Made by a program: the position numbers and the translations under genes
The notes under the pieces: generated by a model
The model's input: the letters and a program-made list of their open reading frames with translations, nothing else
What the model was told of the DNA's origin: nothing
Database searches by the model: none
Shown here: piece by piece, positions 46,571 through 55,153 of the stretch
How the letters are laid out: the number at the start of each line of letters is the position of its first letter
Numbering within the stretch: the first letter of the stretch is position 1
Source of the DNA: Candidatus Cybelea septentrionalis
GTDB lineage: Bacteria; Vulcanimicrobiota; Vulcanimicrobiia; Vulcanimicrobiales; Vulcanimicrobiaceae
DNA: 64,000 nucleotides
NCBI GenBank assembly: GCA_003158175.1
Contig: PMHJ01000021.1
Location: forward strand, 57,742-121,741
Direction: 5' to 3'

Positions 46571-47352
46571 GCATCGCGGTTTCGTTTACTGCGATGCGCG
46601 CCGAGGCGGCGACTCCGCGCCTCGATCTCGGGGCCGTCTCCGTTCTTTACGCCGGATCCCTCGTGACGCCGATGGAGGGGCCGATCAAAGCAGCGCTGCA
46701 CGAACGTGGAATCGAGTTCGAAGGCGAGCCCGGCGGCAGCAAAGAGCTGGCGAACCTTATTGTGGCCGGCATTCGTTCACCGGACGTTTTCATCAGCGTC
46801 AATCCGGCGCTCGTCACAAAGCTCGGAGATCGCGTCGCATCGGCGACGACGTTTGCCGGTACGAGCCTCGGCATCGCCTGGGCGCCAAACTCTAAGTATG
46901 CCTCACTCTTCGATGGCGTCGCCAACGGGGCGACGCCGCTGCAGCGCGCGCTCGAAACGCCGGGCCTGCGGATCGGCCGCACCGATCCGCAACTCGATCC
47001 AAAGGGCGTCTACACGATCGAGGGCATGACGATGTGGCTGGGGCACGACGGCGAGCAGCGGATTCTCGGTGCCGACGAAAATCCGTCGCAGATTTTTCCC
47101 GAACAAGACTTACTCGCGCGCGTCGACACGGGCCAAGCCGACGTCGGATTCTTCTACCGCACCGAGGCTATCGCGCGCGGCTGTCGCTTCGTTCCGCTTC
47201 CCGGCAACGCCGCGCTCACCGACCGCATCACCTATACGCTGGCGATCATGAAGGCCGCGCCGCACCCGCAAGCCGCGCACGCCTTCGCCGATTTCCTTCT
47301 GAGCGGCGGCGGGCGCGCGGTCCTCGAGAAAGCCGGTCTCACCTATCGGTGA
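46522..47352 (+). CDS. Periplasmic solute-binding protein, molybdate/tungstate (WtpA/ModA)-like
   Basis: 276 residues with a signal peptide (SALAASISIAVSFTAMRAEA) and a type II binding fold: VSVLYAGSLVTPMEGPIK, GGSKELANLIVAGIRSPDVFIS, IGRTDPQLDPKGVY and VGFFYRTEAIA. This resembles WtpA/ModA oxyanion receptors. No permease or ATPase gene is adjacent, so it is an orphan. I chose TTG at 46522, with AAGGAA seven bases upstream; it overlaps msrB by 49 bases. GTGA coupling to the next gene suggests cotranscription. Confidence 0.8.
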   Translation: MHQLTFARFSALAASISIAVSFTAMRAEAATPRLDLGAVSVLYAGSLVTPMEGPIKAALHERGIEFEGEPGGSKELANLIVAGIRSPDVFISVNPALVTKLGDRVASATTFAGTSLGIAWAPNSKYASLFDGVANGATPLQRALETPGLRIGRTDPQLDPKGVYTIEGMTMWLGHDGEQRILGADENPSQIFPEQDLLARVDTGQADVGFFYRTEAIARGCRFVPLPGNAALTDRITYTLAIMKAAPHPQAAHAFADFLLSGGGRAVLEKAGLTYR

Positions 47353-48284
47353 CCACGAACGCGCAGTTCCCACAAGAGCAAGCCGCCGACGGAAACTTTG
47401 AGCGGCAGGAGGATGCCTTCCGCGATTGGGTGACCGCCGACGGTAGTTCCGGTTGTCCCGCTGCGGCCGGCCGTTATCATTTATACGTGTCGCTGGCCTG
47501 TCCGTGGGCGTGCCGTACGATCATCGTTCGCAAACTCAAAGGCCTGGAGGATGCGATCGGCATGACGATCGTGGACCCGATTCGCGACGAGCGCGGTTGG
47601 CGCTTCACGACGGCGCAGCCCGGTCCCGTCAATGGCTGGCAGTTTTTGCGCGAAGCCTACACGGCCAGCGATCCGGCCTACGCCGCTCGCGTCACCGTGC
47701 CGGTGCTATGGGATAAGCAGCGGCGGCGCATCGTCAGCAACTCGGACGACGATATCATGCGCATGTTGGAAAGCGAGTTCGATGGCTACGCTGTCAATCC
47801 GAAACTCGATCTCTACCCACGCGAACTGCGCGCCCAGATCGACGAGCTCAACGATTTCCTCTACGTAACGTTCAATAACGGCGTCTATCGCGCCGGCTTT
47901 GCAACGACGCAAGAGACCTACGAAGGTGCCGCCTATGAAGTCTTTACGGCGATCGACGCCATGGAGGAGCGCTTGGCGTATCGCCGCTATCTCTTCGGAG
48001 ATCGTCCGGTCGATACCGATTGGCGATTCTTTGTAACGCTCGTCCGTTTCGATCCGGTCTACTACGGTCACTTCAAGTGTAACCTTCGCAGGATCGTGGA
48101 TTACCCCAACCTTTACGGCTATCTGCGCGACCTATACCAAATTGACGGCATCGCCGAGACCGTAAACTTCGATCACATCAAGCGTCACTACTACTTCACG
48201 CACGACGACATCAATCCGACCCGGATCGTTCCGATCGGGCCATTGATGGATCTCACCGCGCCGCACGACCGGGATCGCCTCTGA
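47349..48284 (+). CDS. Glutathionyl-hydroquinone reductase-like (GST omega/YqjG) protein
   Basis: 311 residues. The thioredoxin-like N-terminal domain has the catalytic ACPWACR with Cys51, and DPIRDERGWRF. The C-terminal helical domain has NNGVYRAGFATTQ, YRRYLFGDRP, TDWRFFVTLVRFDPVYYGHF and the family end motif HYYFTHDDINPTRIVPIGP. These enzymes reduce glutathionyl-hydroquinones or thiol adducts; in organisms without glutathione the thiol partner may differ. GTG at 47349 overlaps the upstream stop. Confidence 0.92.
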   Translation: MTTNAQFPQEQAADGNFERQEDAFRDWVTADGSSGCPAAAGRYHLYVSLACPWACRTIIVRKLKGLEDAIGMTIVDPIRDERGWRFTTAQPGPVNGWQFLREAYTASDPAYAARVTVPVLWDKQRRRIVSNSDDDIMRMLESEFDGYAVNPKLDLYPRELRAQIDELNDFLYVTFNNGVYRAGFATTQETYEGAAYEVFTAIDAMEERLAYRRYLFGDRPVDTDWRFFVTLVRFDPVYYGHFKCNLRRIVDYPNLYGYLRDLYQIDGIAETVNFDHIKRHYYFTHDDINPTRIVPIGPLMDLTAPHDRDRL

Positions 48285-48349
48285 TTTTTGCCTGACGGCC
48301 GCTCCCATCGCGGGAGGGGGTTCGAATCGGCTTGCAAGAAGGCGCCTCG

Positions 48350-49294
48350 ATGGAGCTTCGTCCCCTGGGATTCGGCGAGATTTTCGACCGGGCCGTGACT
48401 CTGTACGTTCGTAATCTCGTCCCGTTCGTGACGATCGTGATCGCATTCGTCCTGCCGATCTCGATATTGCAATACTTGCTCGATCTGGGCTCCCAACCGG
48501 AGTTCTACGCGATCCTTCAGATGCTCCGGCACCCCACGCGCGGTCACGCCCCACACATCCCAGCGCTCTTCGAATCTCCGGGGCAGATCGTGATTTTGAT
48601 CGCAACCCTATTCTTGACGTACTTGCTTTGGCCGTTTGCTCTTAATGCAGTTGCCGTGGGTGTCGCGGCATTGTATCGCAATCGCCCGGTCGTGTTTCGG
48701 GCGTCCTACAAGATCGTGCTCCGCCGGTGGCTGCAGATCGTGGGGCTGATCCTTTTAGACTTCGTGGTGGCGCTGGTCTGGTACGTCGCCACCGTGCTGC
48801 TCCTCGTGGCGGTCGTCGTCGTAGCCGCGTTGCTCGGGAAGGTCTCAGCCGCGCCGATGTTGTGGTTCTGGTTTGGGTTTTTCGGCGCAATCGTCGTTTT
48901 TATCGTCTCGATTCCGCTGCTCGCACCATTATACGTTGCGCTCACCTTTTCCATGTACTCGGTGGTGATTGAAGAACGCGGCGTGCTCGAATCGCTTTCG
49001 CTCGGTTTTGCGCGCGTCTTTAACCGGGCCGAGTTCTGGAGGGCGATGCTCTTCGCAGTTGCCGCCGGGGCTACCGTTTTCGGCGGATCCATGATGTTCG
49101 GCGTCCTGGCAATCGCCGCGGCATTCGCGCACCTGCCCTGGCTGCAGGCCATCATCGAAGGGCTCGCTCGCGCCGTCATTACTCCGTTTGCAGTGGTGCT
49201 CTTAGCCGTCTACTATTTTGACGTACGAATTCGGCGCGAAGGCTTCGATCTCGAAGCCAGCCTCGAACGTCTCTCCGCCACGAACATCGCATGA
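48350..49294 (+). CDS. Multi-pass membrane protein, first gene of the MoxR cluster
   Basis: 314 residues with about six membrane segments (LVPFVTIVIAFVLPISILQYLL, IVILIATLFLTYLLW, GLILLDFVVALVWYVATVLLLV, FGAIVVFIVSIPLLAPLY, and two C-terminal). It resembles glycerophosphodiester phosphodiesterase-type membrane domains found beside DUF4129 genes. ATG at 48350 starts MELRPLGFGEIFDRAV, a common start of this group. The stop overlaps the DUF4129 gene as ATGA. Confidence 0.75.
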   Translation: MELRPLGFGEIFDRAVTLYVRNLVPFVTIVIAFVLPISILQYLLDLGSQPEFYAILQMLRHPTRGHAPHIPALFESPGQIVILIATLFLTYLLWPFALNAVAVGVAALYRNRPVVFRASYKIVLRRWLQIVGLILLDFVVALVWYVATVLLLVAVVVVAALLGKVSAAPMLWFWFGFFGAIVVFIVSIPLLAPLYVALTFSMYSVVIEERGVLESLSLGFARVFNRAEFWRAMLFAVAAGATVFGGSMMFGVLAIAAAFAHLPWLQAIIEGLARAVITPFAVVLLAVYYFDVRIRREGFDLEASLERLSATNIA

Positions 49295-50052
49295 TCGTCG
49301 CGATCGCTGCTGCAGCTGCGCTGGCGCCTTCGAAAGACGCGCTGATCGCGCGATGGCTGCGGGCCAATCGCACACACGTCGTCGCCCGTCTTGCGCCGGC
49401 CTCCGCTCCCTCCGTCTCCGCACCCGACCTAGGCGCTTTGGCGCAACGCGAGTTCGCTGTTAAGGGCAGGTATCGACTCGCCGAATCGTCACCGACCTCG
49501 ACTGGCCAGCCCTGGTGGATGCAAGCCCTGCAGTGGATTTATAAACGCTGGCGGCGCTTTTGGGACCTCCTGTTTGCACGCGTCCGCGTCGGCCCGCAGG
49601 GAGCCGCGAGTCTCGGGGACGTGCTGCTGGTGCTCGTCGGGGTCCTGATGATTTTCGTCGTAGTGCGCTTGTTGCGAAATCTGCAGGTCGAACGCTTCCG
49701 GTCCGGTCCTCGGGCTGCACCGCTCCAAGAACCACCGGCTCCGCGCGCGCTCTACAAGCAGGCCTGCAACGCGGCCGGCCGGGGCGATTACGGCACCGCG
49801 GCGCTCTTGCTCTTTGCTGCGATGGTCGCGCTGCTTGACCGGCAGGGTGCAGTGGACGCAAGCGCCAGTGCTACGGTCGGCGATTTGCGGCGCGAGCTGC
49901 GAGCCCATAATGCGAGGCTCGTCGCTCCATTCGATGCAGTCGCCGCGCCGTTCGTCCAAGAGGCGTACGCCGAGCGCACGGTCGACGAGCCGCAGTGGCA
50001 TCGCGCACGCGACGCTTTCGCCGCGCTGCTCCAAGAGGGAGCGCAGCCGTAA
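49291..50052 (+). CDS. DUF4129-domain membrane protein
   Basis: 253 residues: a short hydrophobic start, one clear membrane segment (LGDVLLVLVGVLMIFVVVRLL) near residue 115, and a C-terminal DUF4129 domain (RALYKQACNAAGRGDYGTAALLLFAAMVALL, DLRRELRAHNA, FVQEAYAER). DUF4129 proteins occur with MoxR and DUF58 and have transglutaminase-cluster associations; the role is unknown. ATG overlaps the upstream stop. Confidence 0.82.
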   Translation: MIVAIAAAAALAPSKDALIARWLRANRTHVVARLAPASAPSVSAPDLGALAQREFAVKGRYRLAESSPTSTGQPWWMQALQWIYKRWRRFWDLLFARVRVGPQGAASLGDVLLVLVGVLMIFVVVRLLRNLQVERFRSGPRAAPLQEPPAPRALYKQACNAAGRGDYGTAALLLFAAMVALLDRQGAVDASASATVGDLRRELRAHNARLVAPFDAVAAPFVQEAYAERTVDEPQWHRARDAFAALLQEGAQP

Positions 50053-51011
50053 AACTCCGGCTCGATCTGATCTTTCTGGCGACGTGTGGGCTGTTGCTTG
50101 CACTGTTGGGCTACGAGCACAGCTCGTTGGAGCAACAGCGTCGCCCTTCGGTCTATTCGACTTACGACACCGGGCCGAACGGTTATCGCGCGCTCTACGG
50201 CGTGCTCCGCGCCGGCGGCGTTCCGGTGCAGCGGTTCGAGCGCGACCTCGGCACGCTCGATCCCGCCATCCAGACGTTAATCGTAACCGGATACGAACAC
50301 GATTCCTCTGCCAAGCCGCTCGACCAACACGATGCGGCACTTCTGCGCCGTTTCGTCGCCGCGGGAGGGCGTTTCGTCGCGATCGACACCGAGTTCGCGG
50401 GGCCGCAGGACGTGACACCGGGTGCCGGCACGAGCCTCCAAGCACCGGGCGGCGGCGACGCGATCGCGTTGGTGCGAAACGCGTATACTGCGGGCGCAGC
50501 ACGCGCGAGCGGGTCGATCGACTGGATCTTTCCGTTCAACCAGTCGCGCGGCACTCCGTTGCTGGCCAACAATCAAGGCATGGTCGCCGTCTGGTATCGT
50601 TACGGCCGGGGCGAGGTCGTTGCGATTACCGCGCCTTCGCTCTTTGGTAATGCGGAGCTGCGCAACGCCGATAACCTGCGCTTCGTCTACAATGCGATCG
50701 CGAACCATGGCGTCGCGGCGTTCGACGAGTACGTCCATGGCTACGACGATCGCCAAACGATGTGGGCTGCGCTGCCGGGGCCGGTCCACGCCGCGGTCTG
50801 GCTCATCGTTGCCATCGTCGGACTGGCCTTGATCGGGGCCAACGTCCCGTTCGCACCGCCGTATCTTCCCGAGCCGGCGGACGAGCGCGACTCATCCGCG
50901 TACATCGCGGCGATGGCGGAACTGATGCGCCGTTCACGTCGCCGCCCACCCGACGATGAAGTCGTGTGGCGGGCAGCGATCGATTTTCAAAGGCGAAAGG
51001 AGCACGCGTGA
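49995..51011 (+). CDS. DUF4350-domain membrane protein
   Basis: About 338 residues: a basic N-terminus, a membrane helix (LRLDLIFLATCGLLLALLGY), a periplasmic domain with DTGPNGYRALYGVLRAGGVPVQ, a GYEHDSS loop and FVAAGGRFVAI, and a second helix (AAVWLIVAIVGLALIGA). This is the DUF4350 layout. Start uncertain: GTG at 49995 overlaps DUF4129 by 58 bases; the GAGGGAG site nearer the family start precedes only GTA. The stop overlaps moxR as GTGA. Confidence 0.78.
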   Translation: MASRTRRFRRAAPRGSAAVKLRLDLIFLATCGLLLALLGYEHSSLEQQRRPSVYSTYDTGPNGYRALYGVLRAGGVPVQRFERDLGTLDPAIQTLIVTGYEHDSSAKPLDQHDAALLRRFVAAGGRFVAIDTEFAGPQDVTPGAGTSLQAPGGGDAIALVRNAYTAGAARASGSIDWIFPFNQSRGTPLLANNQGMVAVWYRYGRGEVVAITAPSLFGNAELRNADNLRFVYNAIANHGVAAFDEYVHGYDDRQTMWAALPGPVHAAVWLIVAIVGLALIGANVPFAPPYLPEPADERDSSAYIAAMAELMRRSRRRPPDDEVVWRAAIDFQRRKEHA

Positions 51012-51964
51012 ATACATCGGTTGGGGGAGTTGCCGGCCGGCTCGCGACCGGAATGGAGCGGATCCTGGTTGGCTCGGATCGCGTGACGCACGGGCTCACG
51101 ATCGCGTTGCTCGCGCGCGGCCACGTACTGATCGAAGGCGTCCCCGGTACCGGCAAGACGCTGGCGGTGCGCGCGCTCAGCGTGCTTCTGGGGCTAACCT
51201 TTCGGCGTATCGCATTCACGCCGGACTTGATGCCCTCCGACGTTGTCGGGACGACCATCTTCAATCCGCAGACGGCGGAGTTTTCAACCCGGACCGGCCC
51301 GATCTTCGCCAACGTCGTGCTGGCCGACGAGGTCAACCGTACGCCGCCCAAAACGCAGTCGGCGTTACTTGAGGCCATGGAAGAGGCGCGTATCACCATC
51401 GACGGCGTCTCGTATGCGCTGCCCCAGCCATTTCTACTCTGCGCGACACAAAACCCGATTGAGTACGAAGGAACCTATCCTCTCCCCGAGGCGCAACTCG
51501 ACCGGTTCATGATCAAGGTTGAGACGACGTATCCGCTGGAGAGCGAAGAGCTGGAGCTTCTCGCGCGCGCGGCAGCGGGCTTCGACGCTCGCGCGTTGGA
51601 GGCGTCGAGCATTCTGCCCGTGACCGACGCAGCGGAAGTGCTCGAAGCGCAAGCGGCAGTGCGGCGCGTCCATCTTTCCGACGCCGTGCGTGACTATGTC
51701 TACCGCGTCGTCGCGGCGACGCGAACGCACCCCCGGCTGACGCTCGGTGCGTCGCCGCGCGCAGGCATCGCGCTCCTCACGGCGGCGCAAGCCGCAGCGG
51801 CCATCGAAGGCCGCGATTTCGCTACGCCAGACGACGTGAAGGACGTTGCCGATTTTGTAATTTCACATCGCCTGATCATCGCGCCCGACGCCGAGATCGA
51901 GGGCGTTTCCGCGCACGACGTGCTGCGGGAAGTTCTCGCCGGCGTTCCCGTCCCGCGTGCCTAG
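51008..51964 (+). CDS. moxR: MoxR-family AAA+ ATPase
   Basis: 318 residues with Walker A GVPGTGKT at 44-51, Walker B VVLADEVNRTPPKTQSALLEAMEE, sensor region CATQNPIEYEGTYPLPEAQLDRF and a lid domain containing LGASPRAGIALLTAAQAAA. MoxR ATPases act as chaperones, usually with VWA/DUF58 proteins, in assembling envelope complexes. GTG at 51008 has AAAGGAG upstream. It is followed by the DUF58 gene with an 8-base overlap. Confidence 0.95.
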   Translation: MNTSVGGVAGRLATGMERILVGSDRVTHGLTIALLARGHVLIEGVPGTGKTLAVRALSVLLGLTFRRIAFTPDLMPSDVVGTTIFNPQTAEFSTRTGPIFANVVLADEVNRTPPKTQSALLEAMEEARITIDGVSYALPQPFLLCATQNPIEYEGTYPLPEAQLDRFMIKVETTYPLESEELELLARAAAGFDARALEASSILPVTDAAEVLEAQAAVRRVHLSDAVRDYVYRVVAATRTHPRLTLGASPRAGIALLTAAQAAAAIEGRDFATPDDVKDVADFVISHRLIIAPDAEIEGVSAHDVLREVLAGVPVPRA

Positions 51965-53288
51965 GCTCTGGTTACGGGCGTGGGTCACGCCGCGGTTTCT
52001 CTGGACCCTCGGCGCCATCGCCTTGCTTCTCGCTTGCGCGCCGGGCGTCGCACTCTTCGTATGGCTGGCCGTGCTCCTGGGCGCGGTACTGGCCGTCGCG
52101 ACGCTCGCCGATGCCTTGCTCGGGCCGCCCGCATCGGCGTTGCGCATCGCGCGCCTGCCTCCGGCCCACTTCGCGCTTGGCGTACGCTCCGAGCTTTCGT
52201 ACACGCTTGAAAACCGATCGAAACGCACGGCGCGAGTCGGCATCGTCGAAACTCCCGTACCAATGCTGCATTTCGACATCGACGAATGCATCGGCGAAGT
52301 TCCTTCGCAGAGTCGCGTCACGTTGGTTCGCGCGGTGACGCCGATCGCGCGCGGCGCGGGCGAACTGCACAGCCTCTACTTCTGGTACGAAAATGTGCTT
52401 GGCCTCGTGCGTCGCCGGCGCCGTACCGACGCACGGCAACCGATCCGAGTCTATCCCGACCTGGCGGCCGTGGAGCGATATGGCCGCCTTCACGTGCGCA
52501 ACCGCGTCATCGAGGCGGGACTGCGTCGTATGAAGCTGCGCGGCACCGGGACCGAGTTTGAGTCGCTGCGCGAATGGAGCGATGGCGACGCCTTTCGCAC
52601 GATCGACTGGAAAGCGAGCGCGCGGCGCGGGAAAATCATGGTTGCGCAGCACGAAGTCGAGCGCAGCCAGAACGTGCTGCTGCTGCTCGATTGCGGCCGG
52701 CTGATGACGCCACGGCTCGGCAGCGGCCGCAAGCTGGACTATGCGGTGACCGCGGCGCTCTCGCTCGTAAAGATCGCCGGACTCGCTAACGACCGGGTGG
52801 GTCTAGTGGCATTCGCGCGCGAGATCCTCGCCGCTCGGGCGCCGCGTTCGACACGATCGTCGGTCGCCGGTATCTCCGACACGCTCTACGGGCTCGAGCC
52901 GCGGTTCGAGGAAGCAAACTATACTCGAGCCTTCACGTACCTTCGCCATCACCTGCACAAACGTTCGCTGATCGTCTTTCTTACCGATGTGATCGATCCG
53001 CTCGCGCAGGCGGCGACAATGGCCGAAGTGGCGTCGTTGGCGGCGCACCATCTGCTCGTTTGCGTCTTCATGAACGATGCGGCGGTGAGCGCGGCGCTAA
53101 ACCAAGAACCGCATGACGCCGCCGCGGCGTATCGTGCGAGCGTCGCACTCGACTTGGCGAACGAACGCCGCATCGCCAAGACGATGCTGGAGCGTACCGG
53201 GGCCATCGTAATCGACGTGCCGGCCAAGGCGCTAACGACGACCCTAATCGACGAGTATCTGCGCGTTAAGCGGCGCGGTCTTTTGTAA
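51957..53288 (+). CDS. DUF58-domain (VWA-like) protein
   Basis: 443 residues: two N-terminal membrane segments (FLWTLGAIALLLACAPG, VALFVWLAVLLGAVLAVATLA), then DUF58 with GTGTEFESLREWSDGDAFRTIDWKASARRGKIM and a VWA-like fold (VLLLLDCGR, VGLVAFARE, IVFLTDVID). DUF58 proteins pair with MoxR. GTG at 51957 overlaps moxR. The 3' end overlaps the convergent spoIIM-like gene by 23 bases. Confidence 0.9.
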   Translation: MPRLWLRAWVTPRFLWTLGAIALLLACAPGVALFVWLAVLLGAVLAVATLADALLGPPASALRIARLPPAHFALGVRSELSYTLENRSKRTARVGIVETPVPMLHFDIDECIGEVPSQSRVTLVRAVTPIARGAGELHSLYFWYENVLGLVRRRRRTDARQPIRVYPDLAAVERYGRLHVRNRVIEAGLRRMKLRGTGTEFESLREWSDGDAFRTIDWKASARRGKIMVAQHEVERSQNVLLLLDCGRLMTPRLGSGRKLDYAVTAALSLVKIAGLANDRVGLVAFAREILAARAPRSTRSSVAGISDTLYGLEPRFEEANYTRAFTYLRHHLHKRSLIVFLTDVIDPLAQAATMAEVASLAAHHLLVCVFMNDAAVSAALNQEPHDAAAAYRASVALDLANERRIAKTMLERTGAIVIDVPAKALTTTLIDEYLRVKRRGLL

Positions 53289-54231
53289 CGGCACGCCGGC
53301 CCGCGCCCGTAAAATACGCAACGAGCATGAGTGCGGTGAACAGACCGACCGCGATGCGCACCGAAACCGGCAGGCGGCGCGGCGAAACGAAGGCCTCGAT
53401 CGTGCCGGCGACCACCAGCATCGAAGCCACCCCCAAAATCAGCGTTCCCGCCCGCCGCGCATTGGCTACCAGGACGTCCCGCCGTCGCCGGCGCCCAGGA
53501 AAGAGTGCGCCCGCGGCAATCAACAGGCCGGCCGCCCCGGCAATCTGGATGGCGGTTAGCTCGATGACGCCGTGCGGCGCGATCGTCGCCCAAAAGTCTT
53601 TTCCGAATCCTGCATTGGTGAAGAGCGCGGCCATCCCGCCCAGCATCAATCCATTGAAACCGATGATATAGACGGTCAGCGCACCCAGCGTCATCGAGCC
53701 CGCAAAGGCAACGATCGCGATCTTGACGTTATTAGCGATGATCATCGCCGACATTGCCGGCCCGAAGGTTGGATCGACGGCGAAGTTCGAATCGTGCAAG
53801 CTCTTACGGATCGTCTCGGGGACGAGCGCCTTGGGCAACATCGCGTACGCATCCGCTGGATGATTGCGGACGAGCACGTAGGCGACGACCGCGCAGGCCA
53901 CCGTAATCGCCGTGCAGATGGCGACGTAGGGGAGTGACCGGCGGAACTCCTCGGGAAAGCCCCGCGAGTAAAAACCGGCGATTCGCTGCGTGCCGCTCTC
54001 GGGCGCTCGAGCATAGACTTGCGCGTGCGCGCGCGCGACGCAGCGGTTCAGATACTCTAGCAAAACGCGGTCGAAGCCGCGCCCTTGGGCGTAGGCAAGG
54101 TCGCTGGTCGTTGCCCGGTAGAGGCGGCCAAACTCGGCAACCTCGTCCGGCGAGAGCGCGCGTACGCCGCGGCGCTCGATGCGCGCAAGGAATGCATCGA
54201 GCTGCTGCCACGTCTCCGATCGGCGCGTCAT
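53266..54231 (-). CDS. SpoIIM-like stage II sporulation membrane protein
   Basis: 321 residues. A helical N-terminus (WQQLDAFLARIERRGVRAL, LSPDEVAEFGRLYRATTSDL) precedes about six membrane segments and the family core (NNVKIAIVAFAGSMTLGALT, YIIGFNGLMLGG, FWATIAPHGVIELTAIQIAGAAG). SpoIIM homologues are common in non-sporulating bacteria in MoxR/RDD clusters. I use ATG at 54231; GTG at 54249 is possible. It is divergent from the RDD gene. Confidence 0.85.
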   Translation of the reverse strand: MTRRSETWQQLDAFLARIERRGVRALSPDEVAEFGRLYRATTSDLAYAQGRGFDRVLLEYLNRCVARAHAQVYARAPESGTQRIAGFYSRGFPEEFRRSLPYVAICTAITVACAVVAYVLVRNHPADAYAMLPKALVPETIRKSLHDSNFAVDPTFGPAMSAMIIANNVKIAIVAFAGSMTLGALTVYIIGFNGLMLGGMAALFTNAGFGKDFWATIAPHGVIELTAIQIAGAAGLLIAAGALFPGRRRRRDVLVANARRAGTLILGVASMLVVAGTIEAFVSPRRLPVSVRIAVGLFTALMLVAYFTGAGRRAVTKDRAA

Positions 54232-54290
54232 GAAAGCGGCTTGCGTCACGAGCGGGAGTTGGCGAGCGGCCGCCGTCGAACCTCGCGCTT

Positions 54291-55022
54291 GTGGATCGTA
54301 CCGTTGAGGTTCGTACGCCCGAGAGCATCGCATTTCGCTACGAGCTCGCCGGACTGGGAAGCCGTTTTCTCGCGCTGATTGTGGATCAAGCAATTCAGTT
54401 CGCAACCCTAGGTGCCATATTTGGCGGAATCATTCTCGCGGCATCACGTTTGCCCAAGCACCTCGCGCCCGACGCGGCCGAGAAGCTTGGCGAAAGTTTC
54501 GCCGTTGCGTTCATCATTACGGTCGCGTTCGCGGTCCTGTTTGGATACTTCATCCTCTCCGAAGCGGTTTGGAACGGGCAGACTCCCGGCAAGAGGCTCC
54601 TCGGCATTCGCGTCGTGCGGGACGGCGGCTATCCAATCGACTTCGGCGCTTCGCTGATTCGCAACCTCATTCGCGTTGGGGAGGCGCTCGTGGGCTACTA
54701 TATTCTGGCCGCGATCAGCGCGCTGATTTCACCTGAAAATAAGCGGCTCGGCGATCACGCGGCCGGAACCATCGTCGTGCGAGATGCGCGTTTAGCCGCG
54801 CCGCGCTCTTTGGGTACGCGCGATGAGGAGCCCACGTACGCTTCAACGGCCTATCTCGCCGGTGAAGAACGGGCCCTGATCAAGCGCTTTCTCGAACGCC
54901 GCGACACGCTGACGCCCGATCGCCGAATGGAACTCGCGGCGCACCTCGCGGCGCGCGTCCGGGGGCGGGTGCCGCCCGACCTGGCGGGATTGGAGGACGA
55001 GCCTCTTTTAGAACGTCTTTAA
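54291..55022 (+). CDS. RDD-family membrane protein
   Basis: 243 residues. The RDD domain has FRYELAGLGSRFLALIVDQ with the family's Arg and Asp, four membrane segments, and WNGQTPGKRLLGIRVVRDGG and ENKRLGDHAAGTIVV. A cytoplasmic C-terminal tail is rich in Arg and Glu. RDD proteins are often linked to transport. Here it closes the MoxR/DUF58/SpoIIM cluster. GTG at 54291. Confidence 0.9.
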   Translation: MDRTVEVRTPESIAFRYELAGLGSRFLALIVDQAIQFATLGAIFGGIILAASRLPKHLAPDAAEKLGESFAVAFIITVAFAVLFGYFILSEAVWNGQTPGKRLLGIRVVRDGGYPIDFGASLIRNLIRVGEALVGYYILAAISALISPENKRLGDHAAGTIVVRDARLAAPRSLGTRDEEPTYASTAYLAGEERALIKRFLERRDTLTPDRRMELAAHLAARVRGRVPPDLAGLEDEPLLERL

Positions 55023-55047
55023 AAAAGGCGCTGATGTCGGATGTCCC

Positions 55048-55085
55048 GACCCTTCGACTCGCTGTGCTCGCTCAGGACTCCGCTT
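55048..55085 (-). repeat. Dispersed repeat copy before the mutasome promoter
   Basis: Plus strand CCTTCGACTCGCTG then GCTCGCTCAGGACTC, the long variant in reverse orientation. It ends 30 bases before the -35 of the SOS promoter. Confidence 0.75.
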
Positions 55086-55114
55086 CGCGCAGCCGCTAAG
55101 GAATTTGGACTGCC

Positions 55115-55144
55115 TTGACAATCGAACATATGTTCGATTAGCAT
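55115..55144 (+). promoter_or_regulatory. SOS (LexA) box within a sigma70-type promoter of the imuA-imuB-dnaE2 operon
   Basis: TTGACA (55115-55120), an 18-base spacer and TAGCAT (55139-55144). The spacer holds ATCGAACATATGTTCGAT (55121-55138), a perfect 18-base palindrome that matches the Gram-positive/actinobacterial LexA consensus CGAACRNRYGTTYG at every position. A bound LexA dimer would block the promoter, giving DNA-damage induction. The start codon at 55154 lies 9 bases after the -10, so the transcript is nearly leaderless. Confidence 0.88.
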
Positions 55145-55153
55145 GAATCTCCC

